Notes under the pieces: model-generated | What the model saw: the letters and a program-made list of their open reading frames with translations, nothing else | Databases searched by the model: none | Told to the model about the DNA's origin: nothing | Shown here: in pieces, positions 50,860-59,251 of the stretch | How positions within the stretch are numbered: position 1 is the stretch's first letter | How the letters are laid out: the number at the start of each line of letters is the position of its first letter | Source of the DNA: JACKJK01 sp046159835 | GTDB lineage: Bacteria; Pseudomonadota; Alphaproteobacteria; Rhizobiales; Tepidamorphaceae | Direction of reading: 5' to 3' | Length of the DNA stretch: 64,000 nt | NCBI RefSeq assembly: GCF_046159835.1 | Contig: NZ_JBJXCY010000001.1 | Location: 930,001-994,000 of the forward strand | Made by a program: the position numbers and the translations under genes

Positions 50860-52331
50860 GTACCAAAAAATCCGATCTGGTGATTGTCTACCACCGGCAA
50901 CCCTATGAGGAAGTTGAGGAAAACGGCGTCATCGTCCGGCGTGAGAACAAGAGCCCGAATGGCATCGTCCCGACGCTGAAAAGCTTCTTCGGGCATGTCG
51001 ACCAGGGTTCGTGGATCGCGTGGAAGGAGGCGGAAGACCCGGCAAGGCCGGACTTCGAACGGGTTGTCGAAATCTCCGACAACTACGGCGACTACCGTGT
51101 CGCGCGCTTGCCGCTGTCCGCCGACCAGGTGCGCAGCTTCTACCACGTCACCTCGAAAGAGGCGCTGTGGCCCGTGCTGCATGCCTTCCGCGAACGCTAC
51201 AACTACGATCCCGTGGACTGGCCGACCTTTCGCGAGGTGAACTTCGCCTTCGCGCAGGCCGCCGCCCAGGAGGCGAGCGACGACGCCACTGTCTGGGTCC
51301 ACGACTACAACCTGTGGCTCGTCCCGCAATACCTGCGCCAGATGAAGCCGAACGTGAAGATCGGCTTCTTCCATCACACGCCGTTTCCCGGACCCGATCT
51401 TTTCAACGTGCTGCCGTGGCGCAAGGAGATCATCGGCTCGCTGCTGAAATGCGATGTCGTCGGCTTCCACATCCCGCGCTTTGCGCAGAACTTCGCAGCC
51501 GTCTGCGAAAGCCTCTACGACATCGAGTCGGTGGAACGGTCGCGCCTGGAACTCGACGATATCCGGCTGCGCCCGGCGCTGTCGGAACTCAAGACGCCCG
51601 ACGCGCTGGTCTACGAGGGGCGGCGGGTGCGCATCGTGGCAACGCCGGTGGGTATCGACGTCAACTTCGTCGAGGAGTGCATCAACGCCGCGCAGACCGC
51701 CGACCTCGAAAAGCGCATCGAGACCGAGCTGACGGGCAAGCGGCTGCTGCTCTCGGTCTCGCGCACCGACTACACCAAAGGCGGCGCGGAACTGCTGTAT
51801 GCCTATGAGCGGCTGCTTGAGCGGCGGCCGGAACTGCACGGCGAAATCCGGTTGATGTTCGTGTCCGTCGCCGCCAACAACGGCATGGCCGTCTACGAGC
51901 AGGTGCAGCAGGAGCTGGAAACCATTGCGGGGCGCATCAATGCGCGCTTTGCCAAGTTCGACTGGCAGCCGGTGCAACTGCTCTCCAACCCGATCCCCTT
52001 CAAGCAATTGGCCGCGTTCTACCGCAAGGCGGACATCTGCTGGATAACGCCGCTGGCCGATGGGCTGAATCTCGTCGCCAAGGAATTCGTCGCCGCCCGC
52101 ACGGACGGGGACGGCGTGCTGGTGCTGTCGGAGTTCGCCGGTGTCGCGACGGAACTGCCGCACGCTGTCCTGTGCAACCCGTTCTCCAACGGGTCCATGG
52201 ATCACACCATCGACCAGGCGCTCGACATGGAGGAGAACGAGCGCCGCGAGCGGATGATCGCCATGCGCAACGTCACCAGCGGCCACACCATCGCCAACTG
52301 GGCGGAGGACCTGCGCGCCGCGATTGCGTGA
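50856..52331 (+). CDS. ggpS: Glucosylglycerol-phosphate synthase (GT20 family)
   Basis: A 491-residue GT20 enzyme. The start region IVYHRQPYEEVEENG and SPNGIVPTLKSFF is characteristic of GgpS rather than trehalose-phosphate synthase. WVHDYNLWLVPQYLR and IGFFHHTPFPGPDLF form the acceptor site; LSVSRTDYTKG, DGLNLVAKEFVAAR and LSEFAGVATELP the donor site. It couples ADP-glucose (in characterised members) to glycerol-3-phosphate. The start is GTG, overlapping the HAD stop as GTGA. Assignment over OtsA rests on the N-terminal motif and the gpsA partner. Confidence 0.87.
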   Translation: MSTKKSDLVIVYHRQPYEEVEENGVIVRRENKSPNGIVPTLKSFFGHVDQGSWIAWKEAEDPARPDFERVVEISDNYGDYRVARLPLSADQVRSFYHVTSKEALWPVLHAFRERYNYDPVDWPTFREVNFAFAQAAAQEASDDATVWVHDYNLWLVPQYLRQMKPNVKIGFFHHTPFPGPDLFNVLPWRKEIIGSLLKCDVVGFHIPRFAQNFAAVCESLYDIESVERSRLELDDIRLRPALSELKTPDALVYEGRRVRIVATPVGIDVNFVEECINAAQTADLEKRIETELTGKRLLLSVSRTDYTKGGAELLYAYERLLERRPELHGEIRLMFVSVAANNGMAVYEQVQQELETIAGRINARFAKFDWQPVQLLSNPIPFKQLAAFYRKADICWITPLADGLNLVAKEFVAARTDGDGVLVLSEFAGVATELPHAVLCNPFSNGSMDHTIDQALDMEENERRERMIAMRNVTSGHTIANWAEDLRAAIA

Positions 52332-52525
52332 GCATTGCGCCTCGGCGCCTGTTTCCCGATTAAGGAAATCTCGCGGACCGTACCGATTGCAAAGGTTGCG
52401 CTCGGTGCACGGTCATGTTTCCGCCTGCTCGCCTGTATCGGCCATATGGCCTCTAGTACGCTTCCTGCACTGCATCCCGGGCCATCAGGGCCGAAAACAA
52501 CAGAATGCAGATGAGGGAGAAAACC

Positions 52526-53521
52526 ATGAAGCTCGCAAAATATTGCGCGTCTTTCGCGCTTGCCGCGATCGTTTTCGGAGGGCTGCCGGCGGCGGCTGCC
52601 GATATCACGCTCCGCTTCGCCAGTGTCGCCAACGAGTCCAGCACCTGGGCGCCCGCGCAGGAAACATTCAAGCGCGAATTCGAGGCGCGGACCGACGGGC
52701 GGGTCGAGGTTCAGATTTTCAACAACAACACGCTGGGTTCCAACCGCGAGGCGCTCGAACTCGCCAAGAACGGCGCGGTCGACTTCGTGTTGTCGGGCAC
52801 CGGCCATGCCACGCGCTACGCCCCTTTGCTGAACTCGGTGATCTTTCCGTACATGTGGAAGGACCGCGAAACGATGTTCAAGGTTCTCGACGGTGAGATT
52901 GGCGACCAGCTTTCCGACAGCATGAACGCCAACAACATGTCGATCATCGCCTATTGGGACAACGGTTTCCGCCATGTGTCGAACAACAAGGGGCCTATCA
53001 ACAAACCGGAAGACATCAAGGGTCTGAAGCTGCGGACTCTGCCGTCCAGCGTCCACGTGACCTTCTTCAAGGCGCTGGGTGCTGTTCCGACGCCGATGGG
53101 CTTTTCCGAGCTGGTTCCCGCGCTCCAGCAGGGCGTCATCGACGGACAGGAAAACCCGCCCGGCGTGGTCTATCCCTATCGTCTGTTCGAAGCGCAGAAA
53201 TACTACTCGCTGACCGGTCACGTGAACGAGCCGATGCTCATCGTGATGAGCAATGCGGCCCGCGACAAGCTCAGCGAAGAAGACCTCAAGGCCATGGAAG
53301 AAGCCATCGCCATTGCCACCGAGGAAGAACGCCGGCTGAATGACGAGAAGAACTCCGAACTGCTTGAGCTGCTTCGCAAGGAGATGGAAGTCAACGAGGT
53401 GCCGGACGAGACCATCGAGCAGTTCCGCACCGTGGCCAAGGGCATCTATGACGAAGCCATTGCCGATCTCGGCGAAGGCGGTCAGGAACTGATTGATGCG
53501 CTGAACGAGGCCAACAAGTAG
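52526..53521 (+). CDS. dctP: TRAP transporter substrate-binding protein
   Basis: A 331-residue periplasmic protein from ATG 52526 (GAGGGA upstream). A signal peptide ends near AAAADI, then ITLRFASVANESSTWAPAQ begins the DctP fold. Conserved LKLRTLPSSVHVTFFKALGA includes the Arg that binds carboxylates, and TPMGFSELVPALQQGVIDGQ follows. It captures a carboxylate-type ligand, whose identity is unknown. It starts 194 bases after ggpS, most likely as a separate unit with dctQ and dctM. Confidence 0.9.
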   Translation: MKLAKYCASFALAAIVFGGLPAAAADITLRFASVANESSTWAPAQETFKREFEARTDGRVEVQIFNNNTLGSNREALELAKNGAVDFVLSGTGHATRYAPLLNSVIFPYMWKDRETMFKVLDGEIGDQLSDSMNANNMSIIAYWDNGFRHVSNNKGPINKPEDIKGLKLRTLPSSVHVTFFKALGAVPTPMGFSELVPALQQGVIDGQENPPGVVYPYRLFEAQKYYSLTGHVNEPMLIVMSNAARDKLSEEDLKAMEEAIAIATEEERRLNDEKNSELLELLRKEMEVNEVPDETIEQFRTVAKGIYDEAIADLGEGGQELIDALNEANK

Positions 53522-53535
53522 TCTCCTCCCGAGAC

Positions 53536-53572
53536 GGGCGTCGGTTCGACGGACGGGCCGGCGCCCAATTTT
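53536..53572 (+). terminator. Stem-loop between dctP and dctQ
   Basis: GGGCGTCGG (53536-53544) and CCGGCGCCC (53558-53566) pair with one mismatch and are followed by AATTTT. It probably lowers readthrough so the binding protein is made in excess over the membrane subunits. Confidence 0.6.
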
Positions 53573-53619
53573 CCAGTTTGATTCCCGCTATCCAGCCTCC
53601 GCATCGCGAGCCATTGGCC

Positions 53620-54084
53620 ATGCACGTCATCCTGAAGGTCGTCGAGTGGGCCGTCATCGCCTTGATGGCCGTCATCGCGCTGCTGGTCATCACCGAGGTG
53701 CTGGTCCGCGATCTGTTCGACCTGTCGATCGGGATTCACGAGGAACTCACCCGGTACCTGATGATCTGGGTCGCGATGCTTGGCAGTGTCCTGCTGACTC
53801 ATGAGAACTCCCACGTCCGCATCTCGATGTTGCCGGACATGCTCACCGGGCGCAGTGCGCTGATCGTCGAGTGCCTCGCCGACCTGGTGATCATTTTCTT
53901 CCTCGCTGCATTCTTCTATGCCAGCGCCCTCAACCTCCCAAGCATCATCGGGCAGGACACCGTGACGCTCGGCGTTGGGATGGTCTGGTTCCACGCCGCC
54001 TTGCCGGTCGGCGGCGCGCTGATGCTGTTGATTGCCGCCATTCAGTTTGCCTCGCGTCTCCGGCGCCTGGCCGCAGGGGACTGA
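53620..54084 (+). CDS. dctQ: TRAP transporter small membrane subunit
   Basis: About 154 residues with four membrane helices. ISIGIHEELTRYL-type sequence (FDLSIGIHEELTRYLMIW) is the conserved DctQ block, and LLTHENSHVRISML follows. ATG 53620 is used; a TTG at 53578 is possible but neither has a strong ribosome site. It joins the DctM subunit in a sodium- or proton-driven uptake system. Confidence 0.85.
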   Translation: MHVILKVVEWAVIALMAVIALLVITEVLVRDLFDLSIGIHEELTRYLMIWVAMLGSVLLTHENSHVRISMLPDMLTGRSALIVECLADLVIIFFLAAFFYASALNLPSIIGQDTVTLGVGMVWFHAALPVGGALMLLIAAIQFASRLRRLAAGD

Positions 54085-54089
54085 CGCCC

Positions 54090-55370
54090 GTGTTTCTGTC
54101 GCTCACAACCTTCTTCGGCTCGCTTGCGCTCGGTGTGCCCGTCGCGTTTGCGCTCGGCGCCGTGTCGATCGGATACCTGCTGCTCACCGGCTCCGCGTCG
54201 CTGAACGTTGTCGCCACCATCATCTTCGGCGGCATGGACTCGTTCCCGCTGCTCGCGATTCCCTTCTTCGTGATGGCCGGTGACCTCGCGACGCGCGCCG
54301 AGATCCTGCCCAAGCTGATCGATTTCGCCCGTGCCCTTTTCGGGCCGGTGCGTGGCGGCCTGGCGCACGTCAACGTGGCCTCCAGCATGTTCTTCGGGGG
54401 CGTCACGGGTGTCGCCGTTGCCGACACGGCCGCCGTGGGCGGAACGATGATCCCGGCCATGATCCGCGACGGCTATCCGCGCGGCTTTGCCGGTGCCATC
54501 ACGGCGGCGTCTTCCGTCATGGGCGCGGTCATTCCGCCCAGCGTCGCGATGCTTCTCATCATCTACATCATGGGTGGCGGGCTGTCGGTCACCCGGCTGT
54601 TTCTCGCCGGAGCCGTTCCCGGCCTGCTCATCGGCGTGGGCATGATGATCTATGTTGCCGCGACCGCGCGCAGGCGAAACTTCCCGCGCGGCGGCGAGCA
54701 CTGGTCGCTGGCAGATATCTGGCGCACCGCCATTCCCGCCCTGCCGGGTCTTGGCCTTCCGGTCATCGTGCTGGGCGGCATTCTCGGTGGTTTCTTCACC
54801 CCGACCGAGGCTGGTGCCATCGCCGTCGTCTACGCGGTGATCCTCGGCTTCAGCTACGGCACGCTGGATCTCCGCGCGATCATCTCCACCCTGCTGTCCT
54901 CGGCAAAGACCAGCGCGATGGTCTACCTCCTGCTGGGCGTCGCCAAGCTGGTTGCGTGGATTCTCGTCCTCAACCTCGTGCCGCAGAAAATAGGCATGGC
55001 CATCGAGCCGCTCATCGGGTCGAAGGAAGTGTTCCTGCTGGCGGTGATCGCGGTGTTCCTGATCATCGGCTTCGTCATGGAAGGCGTCGCCTCCATGATC
55101 ATGCTGGTGCCCATCGTCGCCCCCATGGCCAAGCTCTTCGGGGTCGACGGCTACCATCTGGCGCTGGTTGTGGTGATGACGGTGCAGATCGCGCTGATCA
55201 CGCCGCCGGTCTCGATCGGTCTCTACCTGGTGTGTCCGCTGGCGGGCTGCACGGTGCGCGAGGTCTCGCTCGAGGTGCTGCCCTTCATAGGGGTGATCCT
55301 GGCGGTCATCCTGCTGGTCGTGTTCTTCCCGCAGGTGGCGATGTTCCTGCCTAGAATGCTCGGCTACTGA
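54090..55370 (+). CDS. dctM: TRAP transporter large membrane subunit
   Basis: A 426-residue polytopic protein from GTG 54090, with AGGGGA upstream. FFGGVTGVAVADTAAVGGTM and ITPPVSIGLYLVCPLAG are typical DctM segments that line the transport path. It ends seven bases inside the convergent RidA gene. The transporter probably feeds the catabolic cluster to its right. Confidence 0.9.
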   Translation: MFLSLTTFFGSLALGVPVAFALGAVSIGYLLLTGSASLNVVATIIFGGMDSFPLLAIPFFVMAGDLATRAEILPKLIDFARALFGPVRGGLAHVNVASSMFFGGVTGVAVADTAAVGGTMIPAMIRDGYPRGFAGAITAASSVMGAVIPPSVAMLLIIYIMGGGLSVTRLFLAGAVPGLLIGVGMMIYVAATARRRNFPRGGEHWSLADIWRTAIPALPGLGLPVIVLGGILGGFFTPTEAGAIAVVYAVILGFSYGTLDLRAIISTLLSSAKTSAMVYLLLGVAKLVAWILVLNLVPQKIGMAIEPLIGSKEVFLLAVIAVFLIIGFVMEGVASMIMLVPIVAPMAKLFGVDGYHLALVVVMTVQIALITPPVSIGLYLVCPLAGCTVREVSLEVLPFIGVILAVILLVVFFPQVAMFLPRMLGY

Positions 55371-55720
55371 TCCGCCTTCGCGGCAATCACCGAGATTTCC
55401 AGCAGCACGCCTTCCTCGATCGCGACGATGCCCGGGCACACGCGCGCCGGAGCGATTTCCGGCGGGAAGACCTCGCGCCACGCGCGGTTCATCTCCGCCT
55501 TCTTCGACATGTCGCACAGGAAGCACGTCACCAGCAGAACGTGATCGGGTGAGGAACCCAGTTCGTCGAGGATGCCGGCGAGCTTGGCAAATAGCTGCCG
55601 CGCTTGCCCGTACATGTCGAGCGAGGCGTCATCGGGGGTGATGCCCCCGATATACAGGACGCCTTTGTGCTCGGTGGCCTGATGGATGTTTCCACGCGCG
55701 ATGTGACGGCTGACGGGCAT
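55364..55720 (-). CDS. RidA-family protein, copy 1
   Basis: A 118-residue YjgF/YER057c/UK114 protein. LYIGGITPDDASLDM, LVTCFLCDMSKKAEM and PARVCPGIVAI with the conserved Arg, then LLEISVIA, match the family. RidA proteins deaminate reactive enamine or imine intermediates; copies inside catabolic clusters often serve one pathway. It lies 10 bases after the SDR gene on the same strand and is the last gene of this run. Confidence 0.87.
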   Translation of the reverse strand: MPVSRHIARGNIHQATEHKGVLYIGGITPDDASLDMYGQARQLFAKLAGILDELGSSPDHVLLVTCFLCDMSKKAEMNRAWREVFPPEIAPARVCPGIVAIEEGVLLEISVIAAKADQ

Positions 55721-55730
55721 GGATGGTCCT

Positions 55731-56513
55731 TCAGGCGAGGATGAGGCCGCCGGAGACGTCCAGCACCGCGCCGGTCATGTAGCCGGAACTCTCCGCCGCC
55801 AGGAACAGGATCGCCGCGACGATGTCCTCGTCGGTGCCCAGACGGCCGATCGGAATGGCGTCGGCGAGGTTGGCGGACATCTTGCCCGTCTCGACGAGGT
55901 GGCTGACGCGGTGCCCGTCCACCGGGCCGGGGCACAGCGTGTTCACGGCAATGCCCTTGCGTGCGTATTCGTGCGCCAGGTGACGCGAGATGCCGATCAC
56001 CGCGGCCTTCGCCGAAGTGTACGAACATCCCAGCAGGGGGCTGACGTGGCGTCCCGCGTTGGAGGAGATGTTGACGATGCGGCCTTTGCCGGTCTCCAGC
56101 ATCTGCGGGATCACCGACTTGCAGCAGATGAAGGTGCCGCGCACGTTCGAGGCGAACACGTCGTCCCATTCCTCCACGGGCGTTTCGTGCGTCACGCGGA
56201 AGCTCTTGCCGTAGCTGCCGGCACCGTTGACCAGCACGTCGACCGGCCCGAAAGCTTCCGTCAGTTTCGCAAGTGCGGCCTCGACCTCCTGCTCGCTGCC
56301 GATATCGGCGATCAGCGCGATGGCCTTGCCGCCGTCTGCGGTGATCGCGTCTGCTGTCGCCTCGGCGCGGTCCGCGTTTCGGTCACACACGCCGACGCGG
56401 GCGCCTTGCGCGGCGAATGCCTTTGCTGCGGCCGCCGTGATGCCCTGGCCCGCACCGGTCACGAGGACCGTCTTGCCGGTGAAGTTGTAGTCGGGGAATT
56501 GCGCTTTGGTCAT
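55731..56513 (-). CDS. Short-chain dehydrogenase/reductase
   Basis: A 260-residue classical SDR. VLVTGAGQGITAAAAKAFA binds NAD(P), VLVNGAGSYG is the NNAG-like element, and IVNISSNAGRH with YTSAKAAVIG supplies Ser, Tyr and Lys. It overlaps the cupin gene by four bases. It likely oxidises or reduces an alcohol or ketone intermediate of the pathway encoded by the cluster. Confidence 0.87.
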   Translation of the reverse strand: MTKAQFPDYNFTGKTVLVTGAGQGITAAAAKAFAAQGARVGVCDRNADRAEATADAITADGGKAIALIADIGSEQEVEAALAKLTEAFGPVDVLVNGAGSYGKSFRVTHETPVEEWDDVFASNVRGTFICCKSVIPQMLETGKGRIVNISSNAGRHVSPLLGCSYTSAKAAVIGISRHLAHEYARKGIAVNTLCPGPVDGHRVSHLVETGKMSANLADAIPIGRLGTDEDIVAAILFLAAESSGYMTGAVLDVSGGLILA

Positions 56514-56929
56514 TGGACGGAAATCCGGTCGGGGATGGCACCGGTCGGCGTGACGCCGTCGGGCAGGGGAAGGGGATCGTTGGCGCTGTCGAGATTCTCC
56601 ACCGTGATGAAGACGAGGTCGGTGTCGCCGACATTCTCAAGGTCGTGGATCATGCGCTCGCCCTTGGCATAGCTCATGTGGGCGGTGTCGCCCGGCGCGT
56701 AGTCGCGGGCCACGGGAGCCGCGCCGTCGATGCGCGACTGCGCGCGGCCATTCGTGAGGCACGTCCAGAAATAGTCGAGGACGTGGCAGTGGTAGCCGAT
56801 GCGCTGGCCGGGCTTCAGGTGCATGTACCAGACGCGGTTTCGTTCGCTCTGCGACACCAGCACCGAACCCACGCAGGGGTTCGATCCGGCAGCTTCGAAT
56901 TCTTCGGGAAATTCCGGCTGTTGTGTCAT
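56510..56929 (-). CDS. Cupin-like protein of the catabolic cluster
   Basis: A 139-residue protein with a single cupin-type fold: VWYMHLKPGQRIGYHCHVLD carries the His-x-His metal residues and DYAPGDTAHMSYAKGERMIH the second motif. Single-cupin enzymes can act as isomerases, dioxygenases or binding proteins. It is coupled to the SDR gene. The substrate is unknown. Confidence 0.75.
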   Translation of the reverse strand: MTQQPEFPEEFEAAGSNPCVGSVLVSQSERNRVWYMHLKPGQRIGYHCHVLDYFWTCLTNGRAQSRIDGAAPVARDYAPGDTAHMSYAKGERMIHDLENVGDTDLVFITVENLDSANDPLPLPDGVTPTGAIPDRISVQ

Positions 56930-56958
56930 GGCAAGCGGCCTCCCGTCCGCAGACCTCT

Positions 56959-57270
56959 TCAGAGGTTCAGGTTGTGCATGTTGTCTTCAAAGTTGAAGAA
57001 CGCCTTGCGCCAGCGGGTGACCGTGATGCGTTCCGGCAGCCCGTTCCGGGTGAACGGGTCGCCTGCCACGAAGTCTTCCGCCTCGGCGCGGGTCTCCACA
57101 TCGACGATGTAGATGGTCCCGAGCATCGTCTCGCCGTCATCGGAGAGCTTTGCGCCCGCGCCAAGCAGCTTTTCGGTGTTGGCCTTCAGGAAGGCGATAT
57201 GGTCCGGGCGTACGCGCATCCGCAGGTCGGTGCTGTCGGCCTTGTCCCATGTCTCGATGACGTAAGGCAC
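56959..57270 (-). CDS. YciI-family protein
   Basis: A 103-residue ferredoxin-fold protein. It begins with PYVIETWDKADSTDLRMRVR, has HIAFLKANTEKLLGAGAKLS, and then VETRAEAEDFVAGDPFTRNG, the typical YciI end. The His and Asp pair expected for a dehydratase or isomerase-like active site appears present. YciI members occur in degradative clusters (e.g. as chloromuconolactone dehalogenase relatives). Confidence 0.82.
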   Translation of the reverse strand: MPYVIETWDKADSTDLRMRVRPDHIAFLKANTEKLLGAGAKLSDDGETMLGTIYIVDVETRAEAEDFVAGDPFTRNGLPERITVTRWRKAFFNFEDNMHNLNL

Positions 57271-57280
57271 CGGCGTCTCC

Positions 57281-58333
57281 CTACGGAACGATCTTCATCT
57301 GGCGAAGCGCCTCGAAATGCCCGAGGAACATCTCCTCGGAATCGATGAACTCCATGAAACCGTACTTTCGGCACTTCGTCGTGTCGGACATCACGTCCCA
57401 GTCATTGGAGAACGCATAGTTGGTGAAGTTCCAGTTGGCGAGGCGCTCGACCGGGTTGGGCTTCAGTCCGTTCTCGCGAACGATGTCGTCCCAGACGTGG
57501 TCCTTGTCCTTCATGAATTCCACCATGTCGGTCGTCTCGACTCCAGCGGCTTCCATGCCGAAATAGTCCGCAAAGACCGGCCACAGGTTCTCGTACCGGA
57601 AGAAGTCGCCGTTGGTAATGTTGAATGCCTCGTTGGCGCAGGCCGGCGTTGTCGACATCCACACCATGGCGCGGGCCAGCAAGTCGGAGTCCGTTGCCTG
57701 GTAGATCGAGGTGAAGGCGCCGGGCTTGCCGGGATAGAAGAGCGGCATGTCGTGGCGCTTCAGGATCGCGGCATAGACGCAGAGCATAGAGATCAGGTTC
57801 AGCGGGTTGCCCAGCGCATAACCGCAGATGACGTGGGGGCGGGCCGCCGACCAGCTCCAGTCCTGCCCCTCCTGCAGCGCCGTCAGGTCGTCCTGCTGGT
57901 CGTAGTAGAAGTGCGGCACCTCGATGCGCGGGTCGCTCTCCTTGGCGGGCGTCTTGAAGGGGCCGAGATACTGGCCGTAGTACTTCGTGCCCTGCAGCAG
58001 GCAGATGTGCTCCAGGTTCTTCGCCGCATTGGCAATGACCGGCAGCGCGTTGCGCGCCATCTTCGCGTTGGGTTCGCGGGTCTTGGCGAAATCCGGGTTG
58101 TCCCAGTAGGCCGTGTAGAAGACGTGGGTGACCTCGCTCAGGTTGCCGAGGCCCTCTTTGCAGCTCTGCGGGTCCATCAGGTCGACGGAGACGAACCGGG
58201 CGTCGGTGTCGAAATACGGCGCGTTGCGCGAGACGCCGATGACATCCCACTCCGGGTCCTTTTCGAGGTGCGAGATCAGCGCCCTGCCGGAAACCCCGGT
58301 GCCGCCGATGACGAGTGCAGTCTTCTTGGACAT
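57281..58333 (-). CDS. NAD-dependent epimerase/PRISE-like enone reductase
   Basis: A 350-residue extended SDR. ALVIGGTGVSGRALISHLEK is the Rossmann motif, CLLQGTKYYGQYLGP contains the lys-tyr element, and SAARPHVICGYALGNPLN is diagnostic of progesterone 5-beta-reductase/iridoid synthase-like (PRISE) proteins. These reduce activated C=C bonds in enones using NADPH. In this cluster it may reduce an unsaturated intermediate. Confidence 0.83.
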   Translation of the reverse strand: MSKKTALVIGGTGVSGRALISHLEKDPEWDVIGVSRNAPYFDTDARFVSVDLMDPQSCKEGLGNLSEVTHVFYTAYWDNPDFAKTREPNAKMARNALPVIANAAKNLEHICLLQGTKYYGQYLGPFKTPAKESDPRIEVPHFYYDQQDDLTALQEGQDWSWSAARPHVICGYALGNPLNLISMLCVYAAILKRHDMPLFYPGKPGAFTSIYQATDSDLLARAMVWMSTTPACANEAFNITNGDFFRYENLWPVFADYFGMEAAGVETTDMVEFMKDKDHVWDDIVRENGLKPNPVERLANWNFTNYAFSNDWDVMSDTTKCRKYGFMEFIDSEEMFLGHFEALRQMKIVP

Positions 58334-58372
58334 GTCTGTTCTTCCGCTTCTGGAGGAAAGGTCGCGCCGGGC

Positions 58373-59107
58373 CTAGCCGCGCGCGCGGATTGCATCGAGA
58401 AGGTGGGCCGGCTGCACCAGTTCAGGCGGCGCGACGACAACGTTCTCGTGGAGCAGGAACGTCTCGCGCGCACTGGAAAGGCCGGCGAGCGCGGCATTTG
58501 CCTGCGATTGCTCGAACGCGCCTGCGGCTGAACGCATGGCCTGTGCGTCCGGATACCACGCCTCGACGAGAGCATCGAACACGGCTTCGGCCTCGAACAG
58601 GTCGAGCGCGCCGTCGACGCCGGAATTGAGCTGCTTGCCCTGTTCATCGACGCAGACACGCACGGTCGGCGTCGCAAATCCCTGTTGCAGCGTATCGTGG
58701 TCGAGTGCCTGCATGTCGGCGACGAACTGCGCGCGCGAGCGACCATCGGGCCGCTTCAGGCCGAGCATCATCTTGTAGGCGAACCCGGCGCTGTCATCCG
58801 CAGGCCCCGCCCATTCCTCGCTGACCATCAGATGGTCGCGACGGGCGAGATATTCGCGCGCGTCGTTGGACCCTTCGCGCCCGATCTGCGAGGCATAGGA
58901 TGTCTGGACGGCTTCGCGGTCGTCGAACCAGAGCTGCGCCACGCCGTCGGCCTGCGGCTCGCCATCCTCGATGGAGAACGACAGCACGTAGCCGCGCAGG
59001 TTGGGGAAGACTGCGGCAATCGGCGCGTGGACATGAAGCCAGCGATGTTCGAATTCACGGCGGGTCATGTCGGACCTGCGCTTGAGCACGGTCACGAGTT
59101 TGATCAT
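58373..59107 (-). CDS. EthD-domain protein (tandem)
   Basis: A 244-residue protein with two ferredoxin-like EthD domains. The first half has KLVTVLKRRSDMTRREFEHR and HVHAPIAAVFPNLRGYV; the second has YKMMLGLKRPDGRSRAQFV and related strands. EthD was named from the ethyl tert-butyl ether locus, and family members act as small dimeric lyases or dehydratases. Start at ATG 59107. It is divergent from the LysR gene. Confidence 0.82.
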   Translation of the reverse strand: MIKLVTVLKRRSDMTRREFEHRWLHVHAPIAAVFPNLRGYVLSFSIEDGEPQADGVAQLWFDDREAVQTSYASQIGREGSNDAREYLARRDHLMVSEEWAGPADDSAGFAYKMMLGLKRPDGRSRAQFVADMQALDHDTLQQGFATPTVRVCVDEQGKQLNSGVDGALDLFEAEAVFDALVEAWYPDAQAMRSAAGAFEQSQANAALAGLSSARETFLLHENVVVAPPELVQPAHLLDAIRARG

Positions 59108-59251
59108 TGGTGCGCTTCCCAGCATTCTTCTTGGGTCCGGTGCGTTCGCCCGGACGGTGTTGCCGGCAATGGTAATATGATCGCCGAGACCGCAAGAAGA
59201 TTGGATCTGGACCCAACATGGTGAGGTTTACGCAACAATGGCGGCTGGTCG

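Noticed and set aside
50856..52331. Trehalose-6-phosphate synthase (OtsA) for the GT20 gene
   Set aside because: The N-terminal VYHRQPYEE and SPNGIVPTLKSF pattern and the gpsA neighbour fit glucosylglycerol-phosphate synthase better; the HAD partner alone would not decide.
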